From an uncultured Caryophanales bacterium (GTDB lineage: Bacteria > Bacillota_I > Bacilli_A > RFN20 > CAG-826): a stretch of 64,000 nucleotides of DNA. The first letter of the stretch is position 1; the number at the start of each line of letters is the position of its first letter. The position numbers and the translations under genes are program-made. Below are positions 33,100 through 41,249 of the stretch, piece by piece. The stretch covers positions 1 through 64,000 of the forward strand of contig CABQKC010000002.1 in the NCBI GenBank assembly GCA_902464635.1. Reading direction: 5' to 3'. The notes below the pieces were generated by a model. The model was not told where the DNA came from. It was given only the letters and a program-made list of their open reading frames with translations, and did not search any database.

Positions 33100-35891
33100 T
33101 GAAAAAGTCATCTTGCATACTTTTATTAGCCTTCTCTAGCCTAGCTTTATCTTGCTCAGGAGGGAATTCTTCTAGCGTTTCCTCTTCTTTTACAAATACT
33201 GAAACTTCTTTTTACCAAACATATACATTGATGTTTGCTACTTGTGGGGGTGATTCAATTCAATCTAGCACCCATAAGGAAGGAGAAGAAATCGATTTAT
33301 CTAAATATGTTCCTTCTAGGGCTGGATATTCCTTTATTTCTTGGTGTAAGGAATATGATTCTGCGACTAAGATGGGAAAGATTGGTACTGAGATTACTTC
33401 CTTAAAGATGCCAAAGGGCAATTTGGTGATTTATGCTCGATATAAAAAGGAATCTACTCCAAATCATACCGAAGAAGAATTAAATAAATATCTAGCTGCT
33501 TTAAAAACCAATTCGGAAGCAAATCATTTCTATTTTCATTATTATCGTTATGATAATTCTCCTTCTAGCTATGAAGATTATGATATCTGGGCCTGGAATA
33601 TGGCTCCGAGCGCAAGCGAAGGCCATAAATTCGATTGGATTGGCAGGACTAGTAGTAGCGATGGATTCGATGCTACTGGAGATGCCTCTATCGATAGCTT
33701 TGGGGGCGCTTATGTCGATATTGATTTAAAGGCAACTTATTCTAGTGGCTGGGACAATACAAATAAAAAGTTCTTAAATAAACCAATGAGTTTTGATGGA
33801 TCTAGTAAGATTGGAATCCAGATTGTTAAATCTTCTACTAGAAAATCTGGCAGTGGATTCTGGGTTAATGATGGGTCTAATTTATCAGTCAAGCTAGATG
33901 AATTTGCCCTTGAACTAGAAAATGGAAACAAGGCTTACCATGCCTTTGCCTTGCAAGATCAAGTCCAGACTTCTCTTTCTGCTAAACCAATTAGTTCATT
34001 ATCTTCTCCATTTGATCAAGATGACGGGAGCAATGTCACTTATGGTGATTCTAAATATGATGATGTAAATTGGAACAAAGTTGCCTCTAAAATGGCAACT
34101 TCTAGCGACTTCAAGTCTTTAGGAGTAGGGTATCAAATAATGGTATCTTCTTTTGCTGATAGCGATGGGGATGGCTTTGGGGATATTTATGGAATCAGCC
34201 AAAAGCTAGATTATCTAAGCGATTTAGGAGTAAAGGTACTTTGGCTTACCCCAATCCAATTATCGTCTTCTTATCATGGCTATGACATTTCTGATTATAC
34301 AAAAGTCGATCCTAAGTTTGGGTCTAAGACTTCTCCAAATGCAGTAGATGGCTTAGTAAGTGCCGAATCAGCCTTGCTAGATTATAAAGACTTAATCGAA
34401 AAAGCCCATGAAAAGGGCATGAAGGTCTTGATGGACTTGGTACTTAACCACACATCTACCAATAATAACTGGTTCATTTCTAGTGCAAATCTAGATTCAG
34501 ACTATAGAGGTTTTTACCAATGGGGGAACCATATTAATAATAAGGATAAGATAAACCAAGGTAATTCCTGGTATCCATATGGGGATCATCCATATAGCTA
34601 TTATGCTAAATTCGGTAGCGATATGCCTGAACTTAATTATTCTTATATTTCGACTAGGGAAGCCGTCTATAAGATGACTCTTGATTGGTGCGAGTTCGGT
34701 GTCGATGGATTTAGGCTTGATGCCGTCAAGCATATATTCATGAATGATGAAGTATCTTCTAGCGAAGGTGATTCATTGATTTATGACAAATCCGCTTCCG
34801 GAGATTATTCTAGCGACCTAACCAAAAACATTCATTTCTTCAATGAACTGAATTACAAACTGAAATCAAAATACCCGAATTCATTCATTGTAGGGGAGAA
34901 TTTCGATGGGCATGCGTACCATGTCGCACCTTATTATTCTTCCTTTGATTCGATGTTTGATTTCTATTCCTATTTCAATTTGACATCAGCCGCGGCAACA
35001 GGAAGAAGTAAATCGACTAGTAAATATGGGACTGCTAGCGGATTCTTATCTAATAGTTCTACCTATAATGTTACTAGCGATTCTAATGCAAGAAACGGCA
35101 AGGATAACTTGCTCCAAGTTGCCTCTAATTCAAACTGGAATTTTGTCGATGTATATAAAACCTATAATAAATATAGGGGAGATACATCTTTGCCAGGTTT
35201 ATTTACTTCTAATCACGATATAGCACGTGTTATTAATCGCATTGCCGGAAGTGGGGATGCTTCTGGGCTTTCTAACCAAGGAAATGTAAATGCATCCAAT
35301 TACAAATCACTTGAGCAAAGTGCGATGTGCGTGAAGATTGCCTCTATTTTATTCCCTGGAATTACCTGGGTTTATTATGGAGATGAAATCGGACTTACTG
35401 GAAATTTCCCTAGTGGAGTAAGCTCTACTTCTGGATATGCAGACTTATATTATAGGCAGCCAATGAAATGGACCCAGGGACAAAAAGTCAATGATGGATC
35501 TATGGCTACTGAATATAATGTTACTGGATCTTCAAAGACTGTAAAGCTTGATGAAATCAATTCTTCTAGCCTTGTTAAGTCCGCTAGCGAACAGATGACT
35601 GATGATAATTCTTCATATTCGAATCTAAAGAAATTCATATCCATCAAGAATTCTTATCCATCATTGATTACAGGTATTTTCGAAGCTTCTAATTTTGCTT
35701 CAGGCAATCTAGCTGCGAATGTCTTGTGTTTTACTAGGACTTTAGGTAGCCAAACCATTAAGGTAGCAGTTAATTTCAATAATACCGAGATATCTGCCTA
35801 TGGCCTAAAAGGGGACATTTTAGGGTCATATAATGGTGCAACCCAAACAAAATTGCCTGCATATTCTGCCATTGCAGTGTTGCAAAAATAA
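33099..35891 (+). CDS. Multi-domain GH13 alpha-amylase lipoprotein
   Basis: A 930-residue lipid-anchored enzyme (Cys19). An InlB-type repeat (about 45-115) precedes a beta-sandwich module (about 125-310, FYFHYYRYDNSPSSYEDYDIWAW) that looks like a starch-binding domain. The GH13 barrel begins near 345 (GYQIMVSSFADSDGDGFGDI). Catalytic regions are DLVLNHT, GFRLDAVKH (about 535), VGENFDG and SNHDIAR, followed by a C-terminal beta domain. SSYHGYDISDYTKVDPKFG resembles the smaller amylase at 18888. It ends the second starch transcription unit, which begins at the frameshifted pullulanase. Confidence 0.92.
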   Translation: MKKSSCILLLAFSSLALSCSGGNSSSVSSSFTNTETSFYQTYTLMFATCGGDSIQSSTHKEGEEIDLSKYVPSRAGYSFISWCKEYDSATKMGKIGTEITSLKMPKGNLVIYARYKKESTPNHTEEELNKYLAALKTNSEANHFYFHYYRYDNSPSSYEDYDIWAWNMAPSASEGHKFDWIGRTSSSDGFDATGDASIDSFGGAYVDIDLKATYSSGWDNTNKKFLNKPMSFDGSSKIGIQIVKSSTRKSGSGFWVNDGSNLSVKLDEFALELENGNKAYHAFALQDQVQTSLSAKPISSLSSPFDQDDGSNVTYGDSKYDDVNWNKVASKMATSSDFKSLGVGYQIMVSSFADSDGDGFGDIYGISQKLDYLSDLGVKVLWLTPIQLSSSYHGYDISDYTKVDPKFGSKTSPNAVDGLVSAESALLDYKDLIEKAHEKGMKVLMDLVLNHTSTNNNWFISSANLDSDYRGFYQWGNHINNKDKINQGNSWYPYGDHPYSYYAKFGSDMPELNYSYISTREAVYKMTLDWCEFGVDGFRLDAVKHIFMNDEVSSSEGDSLIYDKSASGDYSSDLTKNIHFFNELNYKLKSKYPNSFIVGENFDGHAYHVAPYYSSFDSMFDFYSYFNLTSAAATGRSKSTSKYGTASGFLSNSSTYNVTSDSNARNGKDNLLQVASNSNWNFVDVYKTYNKYRGDTSLPGLFTSNHDIARVINRIAGSGDASGLSNQGNVNASNYKSLEQSAMCVKIASILFPGITWVYYGDEIGLTGNFPSGVSSTSGYADLYYRQPMKWTQGQKVNDGSMATEYNVTGSSKTVKLDEINSSSLVKSASEQMTDDNSSYSNLKKFISIKNSYPSLITGIFEASNFASGNLAANVLCFTRTLGSQTIKVAVNFNNTEISAYGLKGDILGSYNGATQTKLPAYSAIAVLQK

Positions 35892-35940
35892 GAAAAAGTA
35901 TCGATAAAATCTAAGCAATTTAATAGGGTTTTAATTATAC

Positions 35941-35968
35941 TTGAAAAACGTCAATTTAATTGTATAAT
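35941..35968 (+). promoter_or_regulatory. Promoter of the anchored surface protein
   Basis: TTGAAA (35941-35946), a 16-base spacer and TATAAT (35963-35968). It is followed immediately by an operator and then an AAAGGGG ribosome binding site. Confidence 0.7.
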
Positions 35969-35981
35969 GAAACCCGTTTCA
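35968..35981 (+). promoter_or_regulatory. LacI/CcpA-type operator just downstream of the -10 box
   Basis: TGAAACCCGTTTCA has perfect arms TGAAAC/GTTTCA around CC. It begins on the last base of the -10 box and would cover the transcription start, a classical repression position. It is the third member of the CC-centred operator set in the island. Confidence 0.65.
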
Positions 35982-35994
35982 AAGGGGAAAAAGA

Positions 35995-36633
35995 ATGAAA
36001 ATCAAATCATTACTAAGCCTAATAACATTAGGAGTTGGAGTAGGTGCCTTAGGACTTACATCAGTAGTTTCTTCTAATGCTAAAAATGTGCCTAATTTAA
36101 AGGCAGAGAAAGAAGCTACCGCCGAAACCGGTCCAAAAGTAGGTGATACTGAAGGATGGTTCTTAAAAGGCGGAATAAACGGATGGAACGAGGATAATCC
36201 ATTCACTTTTGATGAAACCGGGGTTTATTCGACGACAATCACTTTAACAGATACAAAAGATGCAAAAGCCAATGCATTTAAGTTTTACCATAAAGATCCG
36301 GAAATTTGGAAAGACTTTTCTGCGATTCAAAATTTTAGGAATATTGACCCGAGCATAATAAAATTAAGTGTTGATGGTGATGGTAATTCATCCATCGCTG
36401 AAAACGGCACCTATAAGTTTTCTTATGTTCATTCCAATATCTATACAGAAAACGGTGAAAAGAAAAGCAAAACTGCTTTCTGGATGGAAAAAGTCGGAGA
36501 AGAAGTTACTGGTGAAGTAATCTACTTAGGAACTGATCTTGAAATCGTCGAAGGTGAAAGTACAACTAGGGTTGCCGGAAATTATCTTTATACATGGAAT
36601 GATGATGGCACTGGCACACAGAAATATGAATAA
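35995..36633 (+). CDS. Surface glycan-binding protein, N-terminal part (in-frame stop)
   Basis: A 212-residue frame with a Sec signal peptide (MKIKSLLSLITLGVGVGALG) and a CBM-like beta domain beginning GWFLKGGINGWNEDNPF, typical of starch-binding modules related to CBM20/48. It ends at a TAA (36631-36633). The same frame continues at once with LGSWPGTPIEKL, completing a CBM26-like sequence (YLYTWNDDG...LGSWPGT), so this stop interrupts one protein. A substitution changing a sense codon to TAA is the simplest explanation. Confidence 0.75.
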   Translation: MKIKSLLSLITLGVGVGALGLTSVVSSNAKNVPNLKAEKEATAETGPKVGDTEGWFLKGGINGWNEDNPFTFDETGVYSTTITLTDTKDAKANAFKFYHKDPEIWKDFSAIQNFRNIDPSIIKLSVDGDGNSSIAENGTYKFSYVHSNIYTENGEKKSKTAFWMEKVGEEVTGEVIYLGTDLEIVEGESTTRVAGNYLYTWNDDGTGTQKYE

Positions 36634-36702
36634 CTTGGTAGTTGGCCTGGAACACCTATAGAAAAACTTAATAGAACTGACTATTTCGGGCCTTCTAGTT
36701 GC

Positions 36703-37332
36703 TTGAATTTTGCTGGAAACGGAGGAATCTATAAGATTGACACATCTTTGTTCCCTAAAGCCAATAGATTCATATTGAGTTATGTAGAAAACGGTGAAAA
36801 GAAAGCTCAAACAAAGGATATGCGTCACGATGTTACTGGCTGGAAACGTTATTATTCATTCTTCCAAACTCCTGCAACTAGCGGCGGTACCGTCGATGGT
36901 GATGAAACCGTTTATAATGCGGCAGAATTGGCATTTGATTTATCAAAAGCATTAGAAGGAACAACCCTCATTGCCCCAGGGGGAGAGAACAATAGTTATT
37001 ACTCAGTCTGCAATTTAACTGATAAGGCTCAATTAAAGGGACTAATTGATAAATATGATGCATTAGGCAAAGACAAAGTAACATTTGATAAATCCACTTA
37101 CTTGACATATGAATCTGGCGAAGGGGAAACATCAACAAATGATGATATTGCCCTTGCTCAATTGATGAATCAAATTAAAATCAATTATGCTAAATCGACT
37201 AATTCCGTTATGTTCTTAGGTGGCAATTCATCTAACAATGCTACATTAGTTGTTGCAGGAATCTCAGCCGCTACAATCATTGCATCCGCTTCGATGATAA
37301 TACTTCGTCGCCATAAGCATAAAAAAGCCTAA
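36703..37332 (+). CDS. Surface glycan-binding protein, C-terminal part with membrane anchor
   Basis: A 209-residue stretch in the same frame as the preceding fragment. The coding sequence really resumes at 36634, and the ATG at 36703 is internal to a CBM26-like domain. It ends with a hydrophobic span and a basic tail (AGISAATIIASASMIILRRHKHKKA), the usual layout of a wall- or membrane-anchored surface protein, though no LPxTG motif is present. Without read-through this part would lack a signal peptide. There is no ribosome binding site before 36703. Confidence 0.65.
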   Translation: MNFAGNGGIYKIDTSLFPKANRFILSYVENGEKKAQTKDMRHDVTGWKRYYSFFQTPATSGGTVDGDETVYNAAELAFDLSKALEGTTLIAPGGENNSYYSVCNLTDKAQLKGLIDKYDALGKDKVTFDKSTYLTYESGEGETSTNDDIALAQLMNQIKINYAKSTNSVMFLGGNSSNNATLVVAGISAATIIASASMIILRRHKHKKA

Positions 37333-37346
37333 TTAATAACATAAAA

Positions 37347-37389
37347 GGCACACTATATTTAGACTTATATAAGTAGTGTGTCTTTTTTT
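37347..37389 (+). terminator. Terminator at the right border of the starch island
   Basis: CACACTA (37349-37355) pairs with TAGTGTG (37374-37380), followed by C and seven T. Confidence 0.85.
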
Positions 37390-37404
37390 ATTTATATAAA
37401 TAAG

Positions 37405-37410
37405 TATAAT
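37405..37410 (+). promoter_or_regulatory. -10 box of the glycosyltransferase-obg operon (very short leader)
   Basis: TATAAT is 10 bases upstream of the ATG at 37421, so the leader should be only a few bases. No ribosome binding site is visible. The -35 region is just T-rich. Confidence 0.5.
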
Positions 37411-37420
37411 TTCCCTTGCG

Positions 37421-38170
37421 ATGAAATTCTCTATTATCTTCCCAATCAAAAACCAAACTGGCATGTTCATTAAAAACCTCAAGGAAAAGGTCATCCCTTA
37501 TTTTGAATCCTGTGGTCATGTTTTTGATATTATCGTTGTTCCTAATGGGTCAAGCGAAGAAGAACAATCTAAATTAGAGAAAGATTTATCGTCTATGCCT
37601 CCATATGTAAAAATGCTTCCTTTTAGCAAGATTGGGGCAAAAGGTGCTGCAATTAAAAGAGGGATAGAAGCAAGCAACTGCGATTATGATTTATTCATGG
37701 ATGTTGACCTTGCCACTGATTTAAAAGCCTTTGATATTATTAAAGAAAATATCGGTAAATACGATGCTTTTATAGGGGATAGGGATATGAAAGGGGCATA
37801 TTCAGGAAAAAGACCTTTCATAAGACAACTTGGTCATGATGTATCTAAGCAATTGGTCAAATGGAGATTCCATTTCAAGGAAATCAGCGATACCCAGTGT
37901 GGCTTTAAATGCTTCAAGGATAGTGTTGCCAAAGAGATGATTAAGCATCAGATTATCGATGGGGTTGCCTTTGATGTTGAGTATTGCTATTTCCTTTCCT
38001 TAAATAAATTCAGGATTAAGCGAATTCCAGTATATTGGATAAATGATGATGCCCATTCATCGATATCATTTGCAAAATCAAGCAAACAGTTTTCATCCGA
38101 TTTAGGTAAAATAAAGAAGAATAAAAAGAATTACATACTTCCTAAGGGAGTCAAGGAATCATTATGTTAA
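37421..38170 (+). CDS. GT2 family glycosyltransferase (dolichyl-phosphate sugar synthase-like)
   Basis: A 249-residue GT-A fold enzyme starting FSIIFPIKNQTGMFIKNL. The donor-binding region is VVPNGSSEEEQ and the metal-binding DxD is DVDLATD (about residue 90). The block SDTQCGFKCFKDSVA is typical of polyprenyl-phosphate mannosyl/glucosyl transferases of the DPM1/Alg5 type, which transfer sugar from a nucleotide to a lipid carrier. No C-terminal membrane spans are present, so it resembles the soluble catalytic subunit. It overlaps obg by seven bases. Confidence 0.82.
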   Translation: MKFSIIFPIKNQTGMFIKNLKEKVIPYFESCGHVFDIIVVPNGSSEEEQSKLEKDLSSMPPYVKMLPFSKIGAKGAAIKRGIEASNCDYDLFMDVDLATDLKAFDIIKENIGKYDAFIGDRDMKGAYSGKRPFIRQLGHDVSKQLVKWRFHFKEISDTQCGFKCFKDSVAKEMIKHQIIDGVAFDVEYCYFLSLNKFRIKRIPVYWINDDAHSSISFAKSSKQFSSDLGKIKKNKKNYILPKGVKESLC

Positions 38171-39438
38171 TAGATAGAGCAGTTGTTGAAGTTAGATCAG
38201 GCAATGGAGGGAATGGTGCGATTTCATTCCTAAGAGAGAAAAACCTTCCAAAAGGCGGTCCTGATGGAGGGAATGGAGGGAATGGTGGATCCATTTATTT
38301 CGTTGCCAAAAAGAATATCAATACCCTTTTAGCATATAGGCATGGCAAAGCCATTATTGCTAAAGATGGCGAAAAAGGGGATAAAAAGAATAGATATGGC
38401 TTATCTATGCCTGATATTTATTGCGAAGTTCCTGTTGGCACTATCGTATATTTAGAAGATGGCATGGTTCCTCTAGCTGATTTAAGTCATGATGGGGATA
38501 AGGTTTTAGCAGCCAAAGGAGGAAAAGGTGGCAGGGGGAATGCCTCTTTTAAAACTAGTAGGCTTAGAGTACCTAGGGTTGCCGAAAATGGCCATCCTGG
38601 CGAAACAAAACGCGTTGTCCTAGAATTAAAATTATTAGCAGATGCTGGCTTAATTGGGTTCCCTTCCGTAGGCAAATCCACTTTCTTAAATGTCGTTAGC
38701 AAGGCTAATGTCCCTACAGCCGATTATCCTTTTACTACCTTAACCCCAAATCTAGGCGTAGTTACTCTTCCTGATAAAGAAAACCAATTTATCTTAGCAG
38801 ATATGCCTGGATTAATCGAAGGCGCTTCTAAAGGGAAAGGATTAGGTTTTTCTTTCCTTCGTCATATCGAAAGATGCAGAGTTTTAGTTCATATGGTCTC
38901 CATGTCTGGGGAAAGAGATCCTTATGATGATTACTGCAAGATTAATGAAGAATTAAAAGATTATGGGGCTTCTTTAGAAAGCCGTCCCCAAATTGTAGTA
39001 GCCACCAAGATGGATATGGATGGGGCAAGTGAAAGAAAGGCTATATTCGACAAGAAACTAGGCTTTGCTTCTTATCCATTGTCTTCTTTGACTCACGATG
39101 GGGTAAATCCATTAATTCAAAAGATATATGAAACTATCCAGAACACTCCTGAATTCCCATTATTTAAGAAAGAAGATAATCCTGAGTTTAAGCTATATGT
39201 TGCTAAAGAAAAGGAAGAACCATTTATCATCAAGCGCCCAAGTGCTCATCTATTTGTCATTGAAGGTGAGAAGGTACTTAGCCAATATAATTTAATTAAT
39301 CTTTCTACTGACCAAGGTGTTGCAAAACTCCTTTCCTATCTAACTAAAATAGGAATAGATGCCGCCTTAAAAGAAAAAGGTGCAGTCGAAGGCGATACAG
39401 TTAGAATCGGTGATTTTGAATTTGAGTATTCTGAATAA
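38164..39438 (+). CDS. obg: Obg/CgtA GTPase
   Basis: A 424-residue essential GTPase involved in 50S assembly and stress signalling. It has the glycine-rich Obg fold at the N-terminus (GGNGAISFLREKNLPKGGPDGGNGGNGG in parts over residues 14-45), the G domain with GFPSVGKSTF, DMPGLIEGAS and ATKMD, and the OCT C-terminal domain (about 345-424) found in Firmicute Obg. The start overlaps the glycosyltransferase. In Bacillus obg follows rpmA within a few genes. Here the 24-kb starch island lies between them. Confidence 0.96.
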   Translation: MLIDRAVVEVRSGNGGNGAISFLREKNLPKGGPDGGNGGNGGSIYFVAKKNINTLLAYRHGKAIIAKDGEKGDKKNRYGLSMPDIYCEVPVGTIVYLEDGMVPLADLSHDGDKVLAAKGGKGGRGNASFKTSRLRVPRVAENGHPGETKRVVLELKLLADAGLIGFPSVGKSTFLNVVSKANVPTADYPFTTLTPNLGVVTLPDKENQFILADMPGLIEGASKGKGLGFSFLRHIERCRVLVHMVSMSGERDPYDDYCKINEELKDYGASLESRPQIVVATKMDMDGASERKAIFDKKLGFASYPLSSLTHDGVNPLIQKIYETIQNTPEFPLFKKEDNPEFKLYVAKEKEEPFIIKRPSAHLFVIEGEKVLSQYNLINLSTDQGVAKLLSYLTKIGIDAALKEKGAVEGDTVRIGDFEFEYSE

Positions 39439-39457
39439 CACTAGTTTGCTTTAATAA

Positions 39458-39466
39458 TGTTATAAT
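39458..39466 (+). promoter_or_regulatory. Extended -10 promoter of the short ORF-ruvAB operon
   Basis: TGTTATAAT is an extended -10 box ending seven bases before the ATG at 39473, predicting a leaderless transcript. Confidence 0.55.
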
Positions 39467-39472
39467 TGCCCT

Positions 39473-39565
39473 ATGGGAAAATTTGACTTAGGCAAAACAC
39501 TGATTCCACTTGTATCTACTTTAATTTGTTTTGCCATTGTCTTACTTTATTTATTGAATCTATGA
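39473..39565 (+). CDS. 30-residue single-span membrane peptide coupled to ruvA
   Basis: ATG to TGA gives a 30-residue product, MGKFDLGKTLIPLVSTLICF followed by [10 protein letters not shown]: a short basic/polar head and one membrane span. Its stop overlaps the ruvA ATG (ATGA), and a good extended -10 box lies seven bases upstream of its start, so it is the first, leaderless cistron of the ruvAB transcript. It has no recognised family. It could be a regulatory leader peptide or a functional small membrane protein. Codon structure and overlap argue that it is translated. Confidence 0.6.
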   Translation: MGKFDLGKTLIPLVSTLICFAIVLLYLLNL

Positions 39566-40116
39566 TTTATTCATTATCAGGAAAAATAGCCGAAATTAAG
39601 GAAAAATTCGTCGTTATCGAAGTAAACGGAATCGGATATGAAGTATTCGTATCTAGGATTTCTGATTTTACTTTGGATAAAGAATGCAAGATATATACCC
39701 ACGAGGTATTGACTCAAGATGACCATTATCTAGTTGGTTTCCTTACCAAACTAGAAAAGGAAGCCTTCTCTTCTTTGATTGAAGTGAAAGGAATTGGCCC
39801 TAAAACGGCAATTTCAGCCTTATCTAAAACTAATCCAAATGATTTGTTTTTGGCTATTTCTAGCAATGATGTCGGCTATTTAAAGAAATTGCCTGGGATT
39901 GGTCCAAAAGCCGCGAGCCAGATTATCCTTGATTTGAAGGGGAAACTAATTGATAACGCGAAAGAAAAAGCACCTAATGCCTATGCTGAAGTTAGGGGTG
40001 CGCTTACTTCATTAGGATTCAAGAGCAAGGAAATAGATTCGATTATTGCTAAACTTCCAAAAGGGCTTAGTGATGAAGAAGCACTTCGCCAGGCATTAAA
40101 AGGATTACGTAAATGA
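39562..40116 (+). CDS. ruvA: Holliday junction branch migration protein RuvA
   Basis: A 184-residue protein beginning [29 protein letters not shown], the OB-fold domain I of RuvA. Two helix-hairpin-helix motifs ([34 protein letters not shown]) bind the junction, and a small domain III that contacts RuvB closes the protein. I start it at 39562 because the canonical N-terminus is there and it overlaps the preceding 30-residue ORF. A longer in-frame start at 39526 would add residues foreign to the family. It overlaps ruvB by four bases. Confidence 0.96.
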   Translation: MIYSLSGKIAEIKEKFVVIEVNGIGYEVFVSRISDFTLDKECKIYTHEVLTQDDHYLVGFLTKLEKEAFSSLIEVKGIGPKTAISALSKTNPNDLFLAISSNDVGYLKKLPGIGPKAASQIILDLKGKLIDNAKEKAPNAYAEVRGALTSLGFKSKEIDSIIAKLPKGLSDEEALRQALKGLRK

Positions 40117-41126
40117 AAGATTCAAGTAGATTGCTAGATGCTAGAAAAGAAGAAGAAGACATCACTAGCGAGCTTTCCTTACGCCCAAAGACCTTAAAAG
40201 AATATATAGGCCAAAGCGAGATGAAGGATAATCTAAAAGTCTTCATGGGCGCGGCTAAGAAAAGAAAAGAAAGCCTAGATCATGTTCTTCTTTATGGCCC
40301 TCCAGGACTAGGAAAAACTACGATGGCTTATGTCATTGCTAATGAAATGGGTGGCAATATTAAGCTAATCAATGGACCTAGCATTGAGCGTCCAGGAGAT
40401 TTAGCTGCCATATTAAGTGAGATTGAGCCTGGTGATATCTTATTTATAGATGAAATACATAGATTATCTAGAGCAGTTGAGGAAGTTCTTTATGGTGCGA
40501 TGGAAGATTTTAATCTTTCGATATTAGTTAACCAAAATGGATCTAGCCATGTATTAAATATGCCTCTTCCTCCATTTACCTTAGTAGGTGCGACCACTAG
40601 GGCTGGAGATTTATCTTCTCCATTAAGGGCGAGGTTTGGGATTTCCATGAAGATAGATTTCTATAATGAAGAAGAATTGGAGCAAATAATAAAGAGAACA
40701 TCGTTAGTATTAGCAACTCCAATCGATAATAAAGCCGCTAAATTAATAGCGACTAGAAGCAGGGGGACTCCTAGAATTGCCAATAGATTATTCAAACGTG
40801 TTCGTGACTTTGCTAATTTCAAGGGATTAGATGAAATCGGCTTAGAATTAACTAACGAAGCCCTTGATGCCTTGAAAATAGATTCGCTTGGTCTAGATGA
40901 AGTTGATATCCGTTACCTAAATACGATTATCAAACGTTTCCATGGAGGACCTGTTGGATTAGAGGCAATAGCAACTTCAATTGGAGAGGAACTAACCAAT
41001 CTAGAAGATGTTTATGAGCCTTATTTGTTATTAAGTGGATTAATAAATAGGACTCCAAGAGGGCGTGTTGCCACCGAAAAAGCCTATGCCCACCTTAAAT
41101 TAGCCCATCAGAATACTCTTTTTTAA
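40113..41126 (+). CDS. ruvB: Holliday junction DNA helicase RuvB
   Basis: A 337-residue AAA+ motor of standard length that drives branch migration with RuvA. Walker A is GPPGLGKTT, Walker B is [10 protein letters not shown], sensor 1 is [19 protein letters not shown], and the C-terminal winged helix ends in [16 protein letters not shown]. The start overlaps ruvA (ATGA). The order ruvA-ruvB upstream of secDF-recJ-relA matches Bacillus. An inverted repeat spanning the stop codon (AATACTCTTT/AAAGAGTATT) may be a weak terminator. Confidence 0.97.
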   Translation: MKDSSRLLDARKEEEDITSELSLRPKTLKEYIGQSEMKDNLKVFMGAAKKRKESLDHVLLYGPPGLGKTTMAYVIANEMGGNIKLINGPSIERPGDLAAILSEIEPGDILFIDEIHRLSRAVEEVLYGAMEDFNLSILVNQNGSSHVLNMPLPPFTLVGATTRAGDLSSPLRARFGISMKIDFYNEEELEQIIKRTSLVLATPIDNKAAKLIATRSRGTPRIANRLFKRVRDFANFKGLDEIGLELTNEALDALKIDSLGLDEVDIRYLNTIIKRFHGGPVGLEAIATSIGEELTNLEDVYEPYLLLSGLINRTPRGRVATEKAYAHLKLAHQNTLF

Positions 41127-41249
41127 GGTTTTGGAATATATTTTATTGCTTGAAATTCCACTAAAGAGTATTCTTTAATACGGCACAGTGAATTATTGAT
41201 GAATTATTTATAATTCAGTGAAGACTAGAGTAAAACAAGAGGAGAAAAT

